64,000 bases of DNA. Origin: Gymnopus androsaceus JB14. Its lineage: Eukaryota; Basidiomycota; Agaricomycetes; Agaricales; Omphalotaceae. A program made the translations under genes and the position numbers. This document shows positions 22,013 through 34,204 of this stretch, one piece after another; position 1 is the stretch's first letter; each line of letters begins with the position of its first letter. The notes under the pieces were generated by a model. It was not told the DNA's origin, did not search any database, and was given only the letters and a program-made list of their open reading frames with translations. Location: positions 33,537-97,536 of the forward strand of contig ML769399.1 in NCBI GenBank assembly GCA_009733575.1, read 5' to 3'.

Positions 22013-24561
22013 TCATCCATGTCTCGGAACCTTCCTTGGAACCGGACTTGGGGATACCTCTCTATCTCCAGGCAATTTCGGCTCTACTCGACTTGCAGAC
22101 CGAGTTACTCTTCCAGGAGACACCGGCCTGTCGCCAACCGCCACTTCATCCTTCCCATGATCATCATGAGTCCTATCCCTCTTCTTTGAACGGGGCTTGA
22201 TCGGGCTACCATGGTTTTTATCGACAGTCAAGAACCTATTTTCGGTCGTGATTCGAGGAGTAGGGGCTGAAATACGAGGACTCGAGGATGCTCCCGGGGT
22301 AACAAAAGAGGGTGACGTGCTAGCGATTTTCGGACTCGGTACTAACGAGCCTGCTGTAGCAGCGGTTGAGATAGCCCCCGATGGGGTGCGGTCGAGATTC
22401 ATCATACTTGCTGTAATGTGCCTGGAGAGACTCTGAGTTGAGAGAGGTTGTGAAGAAGATGGTTCCGTTGGGTTGTTGTTGTCAGAGGAGGCTCCATCAT
22501 CCGGAAGACCACGTTCAGTTACGGGAGGGCTCATCGGGACATCCGAGTCAACCGTTGGAGGCATGGAGGATGTATCGGTGTTGGCTTCGATAGGTTTTCC
22601 GCCTTCCGCTACTTCGACATCAACTGTGCTCGGGGCGCTCTGAGGGGTATCGAGGTCAGGGATCCTGCGGTAACCGGCCTGGATGATTCCATGAAATCTA
22701 CAGTACCGATGTTAGGAATAAAATCAGATAAGTGCGTTGAGACATACTGTTTCTTCTTGGTAAAGACTCGAAGCAGAACCTCCGCGAACACAAACGGGCG
22801 CAGCGTCGAATAGTCCCCATCGTTCGCAGTATGGACTTCTTTGAGAGAGGTGAGATACGAAAGACACGCTTAGCATGAACAGAACTCACGATTCGGGTTC
22901 AATTTGGAATAGAACTTGACTTTGTCGATGGGATTCTTCTCTTTCATCCCGTAATGGAGTGTCGAGTGCTCAACCTTGATATCATTGACCGTAAGGTTGT
23001 CAAAAGACAAATCATCTTCAGCCCATCCCGCGTCCATATCTACTCTCTCTTCGTCAGAGAGCTGGTCGTAAGCCTCGCGAGCACATTCCCAGATACGCTG
23101 CGGAGTGACAAGTTGCTTGTAGGTGTGTCGTTCCTCCCATTTCACCCACTTTTTGTCAACGCACTTGTACAAATCACGGTTTGTTATCGGTCAAAGATTT
23201 TCTGCGCAGGTTCGAGTTTCTATGTCCAAGAATTAAAAGAACATCATTTGTGGGTCTAGAGATGAAACGTACTGGATCTCTCGACTTCTGAATCTCTTGC
23301 ATCAAGTCGTCGGTAAGCCAAAGAAATTCCTTGGGATCCTTGATCCTCTCCGCTATGTTCAGGTAAGGCTCAGCGAGCATCAAGGCGTCAACAATCATGT
23401 ACTCTATCGCTTTCGCTATGACACAATCTTAAGAGTCGTATCAAGAAGAAACCAACAATAAGAACACATACCCGTCTTGTGGTTATAGAAGTTCTTGTGA
23501 AGTTTATGCCGAGTCTGGAAAACCTCAAAGACCTTGTCGAGGTCTTTATATTCGTAGCATATCTGCTTCTCTATGACGCGCGCGGATTCAATCAAGCTAC
23601 ACGTATAAACTGAATACATACATCTCATGACAGACGTCTGTGAAAAACGTACCGAGAAACTTGAAGCTTGATTGGGTCACCGATGGCAAGAGAGTCGCGT
23701 TGAATGTAATCCAACCTAAAACATTCAAACAGTTAATAATTACAAGGATGTAAGGAAGGTAAAAGGATCATGGTCGTACTTGTCCACGTCAAGACCGTTA
23801 CGCTTGTTCGCAACGATGTCGAATAGGAATGCCTTTTCCGTCCTAGGACCCATTAGCTTAGCATCAAAGGAGTTGGGAAAGATACTTACTTGCACCTGTC
23901 ATGATCACCAGCGATCAACGCCTTGATAAACACGACATCCTTCGGCGGAATGACAATCTTTTTCTGAGCGATGAGGAAGTCCAGCATCATCTCTGAGCCT
24001 TCTTCATGCGTCCACTTTGAGTTCGGTCTGAGAGAGAACAAAGAGTGAGAGGACGTATAAAACTCGAATATGGATAGCATTACAAGACGTGCGGGATGAA
24101 TACGCCATCCCATACATGGCTCCATGGTCCATGTCCAAGGTCATGACACAGACCCGCTAGAGTGACGCACTGGACATCCCGGTCAGTTATCCTAAGCTCT
24201 GGCTGGCTTCGTTGAAGGGCCTGTGACCAGCAGTCTGGCGAGATGAGCGACACCTATGGGTGTATAGGTTCATTAAAGCTACAAAGATGATAAACAGCAG
24301 CCGCGTACCTATGCAGTGTTCAAATCGGTTGTGCGAAGCACCTGTCCAGATAACGTTTCATAGTAAAAAAACCAATCCGCGGATGCAAAAAAAAATCATT
24401 ACCTGCCCAGACATAATAAGTCGTGCCTAGCTGTTTTATCGACCGCAACCTCTGGAAAACAGGCCTACGAAAGAATCAGAATCAGGCTATTAGATGAATT
24501 CAAGGACGTACGAGTCGATAAACTTGGCCATCATCGTAGTGATAAGAACTGCGCCAATCAT
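22013..24561 (-). CDS. SAMHD1-like HD-domain dNTP triphosphohydrolase
   Basis: Reading the minus strand: [32 protein letters not shown], the HD motif [20 protein letters not shown] (about 24140), [51 protein letters not shown], then [38 protein letters not shown] and the C-terminal lobe KYQL-type [20 protein letters not shown]. The His/Asp metal site is intact. These enzymes cut dNTPs to nucleoside and triphosphate and control dNTP pools. No SAM domain is seen; instead a long Ser/Pro/Thr-rich disordered tail with [13 protein letters not shown] (a possible nuclear signal) ends at 22013. The frame shifts one base at the GGG run 24217-24219, between [11 protein letters not shown] and [13 protein letters not shown]. 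The exact start is unclear; 24561 is the first supported ATG. Confidence 0.8.
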
Positions 24562-24686
24562 GCGTTTCCCGTTCAGTGGTGCCACTGCTGCGATTCCAAA
24601 TGACTACTACTCACTAAGATCGTGGACCGGATCCTTGATGAAACGAGGGCTGCTTGATTCCATGGGGATGACCGAAAAGGCAAAGA

Positions 24687-24768
24687 GACAAAGAACGAAG
24701 GTACTGTAGGTGGAAGTTGGGACAAAGAACGAAGGTACTGTAGGTGGAAGTTTGGGACAAAGAACGAA
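24687..24768. repeat. short tandem repeat, 34-35 bp unit
   Basis: Units at 24687-24720 and 24721-24755, plus a 13-bp partial unit to 24768, each begin GACAAAGAACGAAGGTACTG. It lies in the 5' flank or leader of the SAMHD1-like gene. Confidence 0.8.
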
Positions 24769-25260
24769 TTGAAATTGACCACGCGAGAAGTGTCACGTCA
24801 CCTGCCCGTGATTTAAGCTGCGCGTCGGATTCCCATTCGCGTTTGAATGTATGATTAGTTAGCAGGTATGGTATGGTAGCTTTGACTGGAATGTTCATCT
24901 AGCTCAAATATACGGCAGTAGGTCAAATCAAAAGAAGCGAAGATCCCAAGCAACCTTATTATTGTCTTGGAGTCGAATGGATATTCCTGATAGAATTCTA
25001 CTCAACTGTTTCTAGAAATATGTATAGGCAGACATTTTGATATTTCTCGGATGGCTACATAGTATGCATAATATGTATAGAGCTGGTATAGAGGGAATAC
25101 GATGGATACGGGCCATGAATAAATTCCGATAGAGTACAAATGCTACGATCCTGTTGTACACGACATACAAGTAAAGGCGTCTAAGTGATACAAACTGCAG
25201 TCAAAAGAACACCGATGAGAGTAGACATCATATTTTGTTTTGATAGTTGGATGCAGGGAC
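24769..25260. other. intergenic region
   Basis: No supported gene. It is the likely promoter/leader of the SAMHD1-like gene on one side and the 3' flank of the Arg-rich gene on the other. Confidence 0.45.
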
Positions 25261-26279
25261 CTAGGGTATCAGTGGATTGCGATTCCGTGAAGCCTCGATC
25301 TCTCTGAGTCTCTGCCTTCGAAAGACAGATCGAGCAATCTCCACAGACCTCCGAATTTCTTCATCCGACCCAAAGCCTGATGCTTCGGGTGCGCTCGCGG
25401 AGCCGGTTGCGGAGGAGCTTGGAATAGGCGAAGAGTTACGGGATCTCAAGGTAGAGTAGAGTAACTCGCGCCTCGTCCTCGACGAGGACAATGCTGCTGA
25501 GCGATTAGCGCTATGACTCGACACTTCTTCTCTTCGCAGAGTCTGGCGGTCCGTAGCACTACGCAGTTGCCTCTCCATCTCTCGTATACGCTCCCTGTCC
25601 AATCGTAGAATGTCTACAAGGCGTCTGCGACTGCCCTGGAGACGATCCTGCACATTACGAATCCTATCGCGGATTTCAGAGGGCTCGAGATTGGCAGCAT
25701 AATTTCGGTAGGACGTAGGCTGTGACTGAGGTTCGGAAGAAGAAGTAGCGGCTCTTGGAGGACGTGCAAGAGAGTCTGGGTCTGCAAAGCGCATTATACC
25801 ATATAGGTCGTCTTCACTATCCGAGTCGCTACTGAGGGATGAGATGGGTCTGAGTGGAGCTGATAGAGCAGTAGCTGTGGACGACTGAGCTGTTTCGTCG
25901 TGCAGAGCCTGTCTTCGATATTCGTTTGCTGCACGAACTCTCCTCCTGATTGAATCTAGGACTTGAGTTCGACGAAGGTCAGATGACATTGCGGCATCCC
26001 AGTCGAACGCTGAGGAAGAGCTCGTGGCGGGCGCGTCTGTGGCTGCTGCCTCATGTGATTGGAAATTCAATCTCTGCGTCTGCGTATAAATACTACATTA
26101 AATATACTGGAACCACACACTAAGTACTGTGTAGTCACACCTTTAAAGAACTCTTCAGAGTTTGGGTCTGGATGGTCGGGATTCCATCTTCCAGGGCCTT
26201 TGGAGGTGGATTCCGGTGTAAAAGTGGGATATTTGGTGGACCATAACGGGCGACCCATTTCAGCGAGGATCAGAGCCAC
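25261..26279 (-). CDS. Arg-rich coiled-coil protein, unknown
   Basis: Two exons. Exon 1 starts at 26279 with MALILAEMGRPLWSTKYPTF and ends ...NSEEFFKG. A GT-AG intron (about 26082-26141) joins it in frame to TQRLNFQSHEAAATDAPATS. The middle holds a Ser/Asp patch (SSDSDSEDDLYGIMRFADPD) and a heptad-like Arg/Glu region (NVQDRLQGSRRRLVDILRLD and RIREMERQLRSATDRQTLRR) that should form a coiled coil. The C-terminus is RQRLREIEASRNRNPLIP. No catalytic domain is seen. The composition fits a structural or nuclear scaffold, but this is inference. Exon 1 ends about 300 bp from the ATG-side region shared with the zinc-finger gene, so the two may be divergently transcribed. Confidence 0.65.
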
Positions 26280-26722
26280 CGCCCTTTGCGAAATGGCACG
26301 CTCTTAACGCTAGAACAGTCGAAGCTGTATCGAAGTGGTGGAAGAGCGGCGCAAGAGCGGGCGTCAAACAACTGACCAACAAAAATATCGCGGCAAAGCA
26401 CGTGAATTAGTTCAAATAAGCGCTTGAGCTTCTGTTCCTCGAACGCGTTACTCGGTCTGCAACTGTCGTGAACGCGGACACAGTACAGGACTACAAGATC
26501 TAAGGGATCTACACATCCTCACAATCATGCTAGAACATGCGTGAGCCTCATGTCATTATTCCCTCTTTTGTTGTTGACAATTCTTGTTTTCCTTACAAGG
26601 TCTTTTTCATCGCATGGTAAACCAATCCAAGAAAGCTGTCAAACATTATTTCCTTTTCCGCTGCTGCTTGGACCATCCGATTCCCTTCAAAGGAGATTAT
26701 CGAGTGCCACTCGAGGGCGCGT

Positions 26723-26731
26723 CCTATATAA
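26723..26731 (+). promoter_or_regulatory. TATA box of the zinc-finger gene
   Basis: TATATAAGG lies about 165 bp upstream of the ATG at 26894. The rest of 26280-26893 holds no supported gene; the minus frame over 26593-26964 is antisense to the first exon and has no motif. Confidence 0.5.
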
Positions 26732-26893
26732 GGTAGAAAACCGAATTGCTTCGCACACCAATCCACCCATTTTTGCAAAGCGGTTATAATCCCGCCAATT
26801 CGACCATGCTCCTCCTCATCAAGCAGCTTCCGCCGTCTCCTGAATACACTTCCCTCGCTATACCACATCTTAGGACTCAATAGCAGCCTCAAG

Positions 26894-28152
26894 ATGCCCC
26901 GCGTAACCTCTTTGGTTGGTGTTCCTTTCTTCACCTTATGCCCAGCCTCACTAACGCCTGTCATAGAAATTTATCAACGAGTCTACTTGCCAGTGTATCG
27001 AGTGCGGTCTCGTACTCGCTCACCGCATTACGACCTGCGCAGACACATGCGCACTCACGGGGTCGGGATGGCACAAGTGTGAGTGATTATCATCTGGTCC
27101 AAGCTCTGCGTACTGATGTCATCCTTTCCTAGGAAATATCAATGTTCGTGGACCGATTGCTCCTTCGAGACCCTTCAAAAGTCCAACCTCAACACCCACT
27201 ATCGTACTCAGTGAGTTTCCACTATACAACTTTGTATAGTCATCAATCTAATGTCATTCACAGCTCGCAAGACAAATCTAAAGTTTGCCCCGACTGCGAT
27301 TTCAGGACATGCGATCCAGTTCGTCTCTTACTCGTCATCGCAAGAGAATCCACCACTACGTGCCCAAGCCACGGAAGGCTCGAGCCTCGAAGAAGGATAG
27401 TTCAGCGGACTCTCCTCCCCCATCGTCCTCCGATATCGCCGAACTTCCATCTCCCACTTCGACATGCGTCCCCATCTTGGACTTTCCACCCTACCCTCGA
27501 GTCCAGACTCCGAATCATCCACTATCGACACTATCTCGGAATCTGTCGCGAAGCTGTTCTTCTCCAACGGTCCTCCCTCCAACTTGGATGATCTCTTCTT
27601 TGAACCTGATTTTATGTATCGCCGTCAGGATCCCGAATTCAAGTGGGACGAAATCCGCCGTTCGCCCGAGCCACGGCCTCTTTCCCCTGCTGTGGAGAGT
27701 ACACCTCCGCTGGAAAGGTTCAGAGCCTTCCATTCGCTCGAGTCTGAACTTTCTCTCCTTCTCGGGAATCACCCAACTTCGCCGATGACACTCCCGTACA
27801 TCGACAGTCAAGGCCCTTGGGATTTATGGCAGAGTAGTAGCAGCATTGATGTTGCTCATACCCAGTTTCCTGCTCAGCAACTACCGCCTACCCCATATGA
27901 TTCTGCTCTAAAGTGTATGGAGGAGCTGGAGCCTACGATTCCTGTAACTATCCCGGAAACGGATTTTCCGAAATATTTTCGGTCTCGACTTACGAGAATT
28001 TCCTTGAACGATCTGCGAGGCCTATGTCTCCGTGGTCTAGCTCGTCGAGCTCCTCTGGTTCCGCTAGCCCTTTATTTCCGTCTTCTTCGCTGTCGCCTCC
28101 GTTATTTACTGGGTCTTTGCTGTCCGAGTTGTACACTCCTCTCGATTTCTAA
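26894..28152 (+). CDS. C2H2 zinc-finger protein, frame-broken
   Basis: Exon 1 is only ATGCCCCGC (MPR); intron 26903-26966 joins it to KFINESTCQCIECGLVLAHR. Finger 1 continues DLRRHMRTHG, finger 2 is YQCSWTDCSFETLQKSNLNT with HYRTH across an intron, and finger 3 is KVCPDCDFRTCDP with SSLTRHRKRIHH. A Ser/Pro-rich acidic region (LDDLFFEPDFMYRRQDPEFK) and a Ser-rich tail ending SELYTPLDF follow, stop at 28152. The fingers suggest a sequence-specific DNA-binding regulator. Four one-base losses are needed to read it through: near 27028 (TT), 27316 (CC), 27470-27473 (CCCC) and 27976-27979 (TTTT). Each frame is open exactly up to the break, so the damage is either very recent or a sequencing artefact. 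Confidence 0.7.
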
Positions 28153-28575
28153 ACTCGATTTGCGATGATTGTATTCTGGACATTTTACTTACTTGTGTAT
28201 ATCTATCTACAGGAAGGATGTATTCTTATTCTTTATTTATCTCTACCTTGGCTCTTTTGTTTTTGTATCACTCGTAACAAAGTAGCTACTAGTAATGCTA
28301 CAGCTCATGTATTGGCGCCTTGATTTCTGACGCCACTGCACATCACGTCTCTGCAGCAGAGAGTGGTTGTGCTATTAGTGAGCTCGTCACGTACCCGGAG
28401 TTTATGGAGGTAAGACTCTGAGCGGGTCTGTCGCTAACGGAGATAATAATGGAGGTTAACGGATATAATCACCACCATAAGAGGCACGGCCTCAATGGTT
28501 ATCGCCAGTGGATCCAACCTCTATATTTGACGGCCATATTCGAACACAACCATCCATCTCTTTCAATTCCACCGC
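28153..28575. other. intergenic region
   Basis: Spans the 3' flank of the zinc-finger gene and the promoter of the nucleotidase gene. No gene or clear TATA box is seen. Confidence 0.45.
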
Positions 28576-29909
28576 ATGTCTCTACCATTCGCCGCTGAAA
28601 AACAATTTGCCATATCTGCAGTACGAAGAGCATGCACCTTGACTTCATCCGTATTTCAACAAACTAGTCAAGAATGAAACTCTGACGAAAGGAGACAAGT
28701 CCCCCGTAACTGGTGAGTTTTCCTTAATTCTACAATTGATTCTTAAAGGTTCTAATGCAAGTATCCTACTACTACTTAGTTGGCGACTTTTCCGCACAAG
28801 CATTGATCAATATCATGCTTCACCATGCATTCCCGGCAGATCTTATCGTCGGTGAAGAAGATGCCGCTGATCTACGCGCAGAAACTGGACTTGGCCTCCG
28901 CAACCGCATCGTTGAGCTGGCTAATGAAGCTCTGACTGGAGAACTCGGTCAAGGGGATTATGCTGAATGGGGAATTGGGCCTGGGTCTGAGCAAACTGCG
29001 GAGCAGCTGATGGATGCGATCGATAGAGGGAATTATCAAGGTGGAAGGTCTGGCAGTACGTGTATATACTACGTCTCGTGTTACTGCTTCGCGATCGATT
29101 AACTTGTGCGTGGATTAGGAATGTGGACGATTGATCCTATTGATGGAACCAAGGGGTTTCTACGAGGAGAGCAATACGCTGTCTGTCTGGCTTTCCTTGT
29201 CGATGCAAAGGTTCAAGTCGGTGTCCTTGGTTGCCCAAATCTGCCTATAGACATGTCAAAACCAGATGGTGAAAAAGGATGTTTATTCGTCGCTGTCAGA
29301 GGCCAAGGCGCACAACAGGTAATTCCTCTTCATCTTTCTTTCTTTAGGTGCGACCTACGTTGAGATTCCTTATCCACAGATCAAACTCTCCGGCGCCGAC
29401 CCCATACCACTATCAATGCCACCATACTCCCCCTCGACATTCAACTTTCTTGAATCCGTCGAAGCTGCCCATGCGTCGCTTTCCACCAACGACAAGATCT
29501 CCAGCTTAATGGGTATCACACGACCCCCTATCCGAATGGACAGTCAAGCCAAATACGCCTGTTTAGCTCGTGGAGACGGCGGGGCGTATATGCGGATGCC
29601 TACTGGGGTTGGTTACAGGGAGAAAATCTGGGTATGTTGTATAATGTATTTCTCCTTTTAGTGATAGTATTTGACCATTGAATCGACTTGCTTTGTGACT
29701 GCCAGGATCACGCTGCCGGATCCCTCATCGTCGAAGAATCTGGTGGAATAGTCAGTAATTCACGAGGAGAACCTCTTGATTTTGGATTGGGGAGGACGTT
29801 GGGAGAGAATTATGGTGTTATTGCTACTGTGAAGGATGCGCATGCTAGGTTGTTAGAAGTGGTTCAGCAGGTTACTGCTGCTGATGTATCTGTTCATTCT
29901 AAAGCATAG
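28576..29909 (+). CDS. MET22: 3'(2'),5'-bisphosphate nucleotidase (HAL2/MET22 type)
   Basis: This Mg-dependent phosphatase turns 3'-phosphoadenosine 5'-phosphate (PAP) into AMP during sulfate assimilation and is a target of Li and Na. Start MSLPFAAEKQFAISAVRRAC; intron 28713-28779 joins SPVT to VGDFSAQALINIML. The metal-binding motifs are GEEDA (about 28855), WTIDPIDGTKGFLRGEQYAV (about 29125) and WDHAAGSLIVEESGG (about 29700). The substrate loop is SQAKYACLARGDGGAYMRMP. Further introns follow SGRSG-type and QGAQQ junctions. The protein ends ADVSVHSKA at 29909. The frame needs one base removed at the TTT run 28654-28656 (SSVF/NKLVKNE). Otherwise the whole catalytic core is intact, which favours an assembly indel over a dead gene. 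Confidence 0.85.
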
Positions 29910-30509
29910 CACTGTGGGGATGGAGCTGTAGTCTGGTGGAAAAAATGTAAGAGCAACTCAAGTTGCTGTGAAAATTTCTGGAGCAGAAAATGGTGGTAAT
30001 ATGTACAGTTTGTTTAGCTTAAACTCACAAAGTGCTCAGCAAGATACATGTGAGTAAATTCCCATTTTGATTAAAATATTCCGAGGAAGAACATTTCGAA
30101 ACAATCTTGTTGACATCATTTGTTTGTCCAATATTCTCGGAATAATTGTTTGGTCACCTATTCTAGACCTGAACACTGAACAGCCCATCATTGTATTATT
30201 CGAAGAATCAAAACTGAATCAAAATAGAAATTCAGTTGCACACAATTCTGTAAGCAAAGTATTGTTTTATTTTTGAACAAGCTTTCCATCGCCCCACTCT
30301 TTTCTGGTGCAGTAAATTACACAGCAACCCAGTGAAATCTGGCATTTATCTTAAGTGGACTATAGTGCAATCCCCGCAGTGTAGACTGCTGCAGTTGGTT
30401 GATCAATGCAAATAGACTTCAATAACGATTAAATAAGCGCTCAGCTGGCCCCTTTCTTCCATTCCTTCACTCCTTTGCGTGCTTCGTACCCCTGCATATT
30501 CTACATAAA
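29910..30509. other. intergenic region
   Basis: AT-rich spacer with no supported gene. Confidence 0.5.
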
Positions 30510-32249
30510 ATGAAGGTCACTCCACTGGCGCTGAAGCTACCCGAAATTCTTCAACAAATCTTCGAATTCAGTGACGAGGAGTCCAACTGCAATAGCAATG
30601 TCTTGGTCTGCAGGACCTGGTCAGAGCCTTGCATGAACGTAATCTGGAGGGAGGTGACCGACTTTCATCGGCTGCTGAAACTCCTTGGAGAGACCAACAA
30701 TTATGACTCGGGGATTGTGCGTTTTTTTCCCATTATTGGCCTATAGTCTCGTTGTTAATCCCGTTCATAAATCTAGAAATTTTACATCAGAGAAGAGCCT
30801 CTCAACTGGAACAGATTTTCTTCGTATGCCCGTAGGGTCCAGAGAGTGTGCTATAGAGCTACAAACCGAAGAAACTCCGTCAATAGCGAGGTGTTCCGGG
30901 ACATTGGAATCCTCCGGTCGTCGAGCCCTCTCCTGCCAAATCTGAAAATATTGGAGGTAAATGGTGGGAGGTTTCATGCACCTGGCACGATGATGAGAAA
31001 CTTCTTCATTTTTATGGAACCAACACTTGAAGAGTACTATCTCCGAATCGAAGATAGGCCAGATGTATATACTTTGGCGCACAATCTTCGGGTGCTTGCA
31101 GACAGATGCCCTCATCTCACTCATGTCCAGATCTCCCTGCCCCAACAATACAGATCATTCGATGGAACGGACGAGCTGGCGGACGTGTTATTAGATTTTA
31201 TCAAGAAGATGCCCAACATCAATTCTATCCACCTATCCCCCTTCCGGCAGATGATCCCCTTTACATCTGTTCTCCAGAAAAATCGCAATTTGAAGAAACT
31301 TGTTATCGGAGTTCATGAAACGGCCGCCAGCACACCCTACATTGAATCTTTAGCTTCGACTTCGCCTACCAAAGAGGACTACTTTGTGTCATTGACGACA
31401 TTGAGCGTCGTGGCTCCCTATTCCATTGCCGAAGAATTTCTCACAAACGAGCTTTGTTCATTAAACAGAATATCCATATCTTCTGACTTACGAAAGCCGG
31501 AGACTCCATCCACCGTCGAACATCTGCTTGAAACCTTGGTAAAGAAGTGTCCCCGCATGGAGGCACTTCATCTATCATACTTGTCCCTCATCGACGAAAA
31601 GCATTGGGACCTGTTTCCAGCAGAAGGTTATATCCAGATGTCTCATCTCCGCCCAATACTGGCTCATTCGAGTATGCAATCGTTCAAACTCGAACACCCA
31701 TTTCCAGTTATATTGGAAGACGAATTTGCAGAAGAGATCGCATCGAGTTGGCCTCATTTGCGACAGTTGAGCTTGGTGCACACTCCTGAGATTCGCAAGG
31801 ACCTCAGTCACGGTAACTGTTTTACGCTACGCGCGTTACTCTCATTTGCTCGTCATTGTCGAAATATCGAATATCTTGCTCTCCTCGTCGCTCCTGAATC
31901 ATCTACATGCCCAACATCGGCGGATATCATGCTTCTCCCAGCACCGGTATTTCCCAGACTTCGGACGTTAGATGTAGGGTTTTCAGTGTTACACGAGTGC
32001 GACAAGGCAGAAGTGGCATGGATGCTCAGTCAAATCCTTCCTGAACCGTGTTTATTTGATGTCCAAAAGGAGGAAATCAAAGAAAATAAGACGCAGCGGT
32101 ATCGGAATTGGAAGGAAGTGAAGAGAAGAATACCAATCATCCGCATGGTCAAATGCGAAATGCACAGACTTCGGGAGAAGGACCGGCTTAAAGCTCAAGT
32201 TTTAGTTGTTTCTTCCTCGCCAGGGAAGAGACCTTCCTGCGATACCTAG
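30510..32249 (+). CDS. F-box/LRR-type protein, copy 1
   Basis: One intron (30717-30776) gives a protein of about 559 residues. The N-terminal F-box-like motif is LPEILQQIFEFSDEESNCNS followed by LVCRTWSEPCMNVIWREVTD (residues about 10-50). The rest is a leucine-rich solenoid with repeating LxxLxLxx segments (LKILEVNG, LTHVQISLPQ, FLTNELCSLNRISISSD, LRTLDVGF). Such proteins are SCF ubiquitin-ligase adaptors: the F-box binds Skp1 and the repeats pick the target. The C-terminus is a basic helix (EVKRRIPIIRMVKCEMHRLR). Copy 2 follows 213 bp downstream in the same direction and clearly arose by tandem duplication. This copy is intact. Confidence 0.8.
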
Positions 32250-32462
32250 TTTCTATCTTCAATTCCGTTCAATTACTTAGCTATATATTACTGCGATTTT
32301 CTTGATTTCGATAATCTAATTTTTGGCATCAATCGTAATAAATAAGCGCCCGACTCCTTTATTTAACAACTCCTTTCTTCCTCCTCCTTTCCTCGTTGAT
32401 TTTACGGGGTTTCTTTTTCGCACTTCATGCAAGCTTCATGCGCTTCTCCTGATCTACACGAA

Positions 32463-34146
32463 ATGGAAGACACTCCATTCGCGCTGAAAATACCTGAAAT
32501 TCTGCAACACATTTTCGAGCTCAGTGACGAGAAGTCCAACTGCAATAGCAATGTATTAGTCTGCAAGGCCTGGTCCGATCCTTGCATGAACGCGATATGG
32601 AGGGAGGTGAACGACCTGTATCGACTGGTGAAGCTCCTTGGACCCACTTCCGTTTCCTACAGCTCGATTGTGTGTCTCCTTAGCCCTGTCTCGTTATTGA
32701 TCTCGCTCATCAATTCTAGGAATTCGTCACTAATAACGAGCCTCTCGACTGGACGAGATTTTACTTCTATGCTCGTAGAGTCCGGAGAGTAGTGTATCCG
32801 GGGGTCACACGCAAAAGCCTACGAGACGTTTTTGAGGATATTTCATTTCATCGGTCGTCGAATCCTCTCCTGCCGAATCTGAAGATATTGGACTTGAATA
32901 GTTTATCTGTCAGCAGCCGTTCATACATGAAGAACTTTTGCTTCATGTTCATGGAACCAACGCTTGAAGAATACCATCTCCGACTTGAAAGCGTATCTTC
33001 GGCAGCGGGTTTGTCGCTCAATCTTCAGACGGTTGCAAATAAATGTCCTCATCTAAATCTTGTCGATATCTCTCTGCCCCATGCAGATAACGATATGGCG
33101 GACGTGGTATTAGACTTTATCAAGAAAACGCCCAATGTCAGCTCTATCAGCTTATCCCCCTTCCACCAGATGATCCCCTTTACATCGGTTCTCCAGAATT
33201 TTCCCTATTTGAAGAGACTTATAATCGGAGGTCATCGTGTTCATGAAACGGTCGCCGACACACCCTGCATTAAATCTCTGGCTTTGACTTCGCCTACCGG
33301 AGGAGGCTACTTTGTGTCGTTGACGACTTTGAGCGTCGTAGCTCCTTATTCCATGGCCGAAGAATTTCTCACAAACACGCTTCGTTTGTTAAACAGAATA
33401 TCCATATCTTCCGACCTTCGAAAGCCGGAGACTCCATCCAGCGTCAAGCATCTACTCGAAAGGTTGGTAGAAAAGTGTCCTCGCATGGAGACTCTTCATC
33501 TGTCATACTCGTTCGTCACCGAGAAAAATTACTCGAGATTTCCTGCGCCGGGCTGTATCGTTCAAGTGGCTCATCTCCGCCCAATCCTGAGCTATTCCGC
33601 TATGAAGTCGTTCAAATTCGAACACCCATTTCCAGTCACATTGGCAGATAAGTTCGCAGAAGAGATCGCATCGAGTTGGCCTCATTTGCAGCAACTCAGC
33701 TTAGGACATACTCCTGTCCTTCGTCGCAGAGACTTCAAGAACTGCTTCACGTTGCGTGCGCTACTCTCGTTTGCTCGTCATTGTCGAATATCGAATATCT
33801 CGCTCTCCTCGTCGCTCCCGAATCATCCACATGCCCAACATCAGCGGATATCATGCTTCTCCCAGAACCGATATTTCCCAGACTTCGGACGTTGGATGTA
33901 GGGTTTTCGATGCTATACGAGTGTGACAAGGCGAAGGTGGCATGGACACTAGGTCAACTCCTCCCGGAACGCTGCTCGTTATACTATGAACAGGAGGAAA
34001 CTGGAGAAGATAGCTCACTGCGGCGCCAGAACTGGATCTCGATTAAGGAAAGGATGTATTATGAATTCAAACTTCAGGAGCAAGAACTTGAGATACAGCG
34101 TCTTAGGACTCAGCTGAGTGTTGAGTCTTCGTCAGGGCCCTTCTAA
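32463..34146 (+). CDS. F-box/LRR-type protein, copy 2, one-base frameshift
   Basis: A tandem paralogue of the preceding gene with the same layout: MEDTPFALKIPEILQHIFEL start, 207-nt first exon, and one intron (32670-32719) at the identical position. Many blocks are shared (LRPILSYSAMKSFKFEHPFP, SSWPHLQQLSLGHTP). At 33786-33789 the paralogue has CGAAATATCG and this copy has CGAATATCG. The missing A breaks the frame after SFARHC; the correct frame resumes at IEYLALLVAPESSTCPTS and runs to SSSGPF, stop at 34146. Without the indel the protein would be about 544 residues. The C-terminal helix differs from copy 1 (FKLQEQELEIQRLRTQL, a likely coiled coil). Confidence 0.75.
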
Positions 34147-34204
34147 GTAATTATCTTCAATTTCGTTTAGGCGCTTTTTTCAAACATATGTTATAAGTAG
34201 TAAC

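Noticed and set aside
26593..26964. Minus-strand 123-codon frame
   Set aside because: It overlaps the promoter and first exon of the zinc-finger gene antisense and has no motif or splice support.
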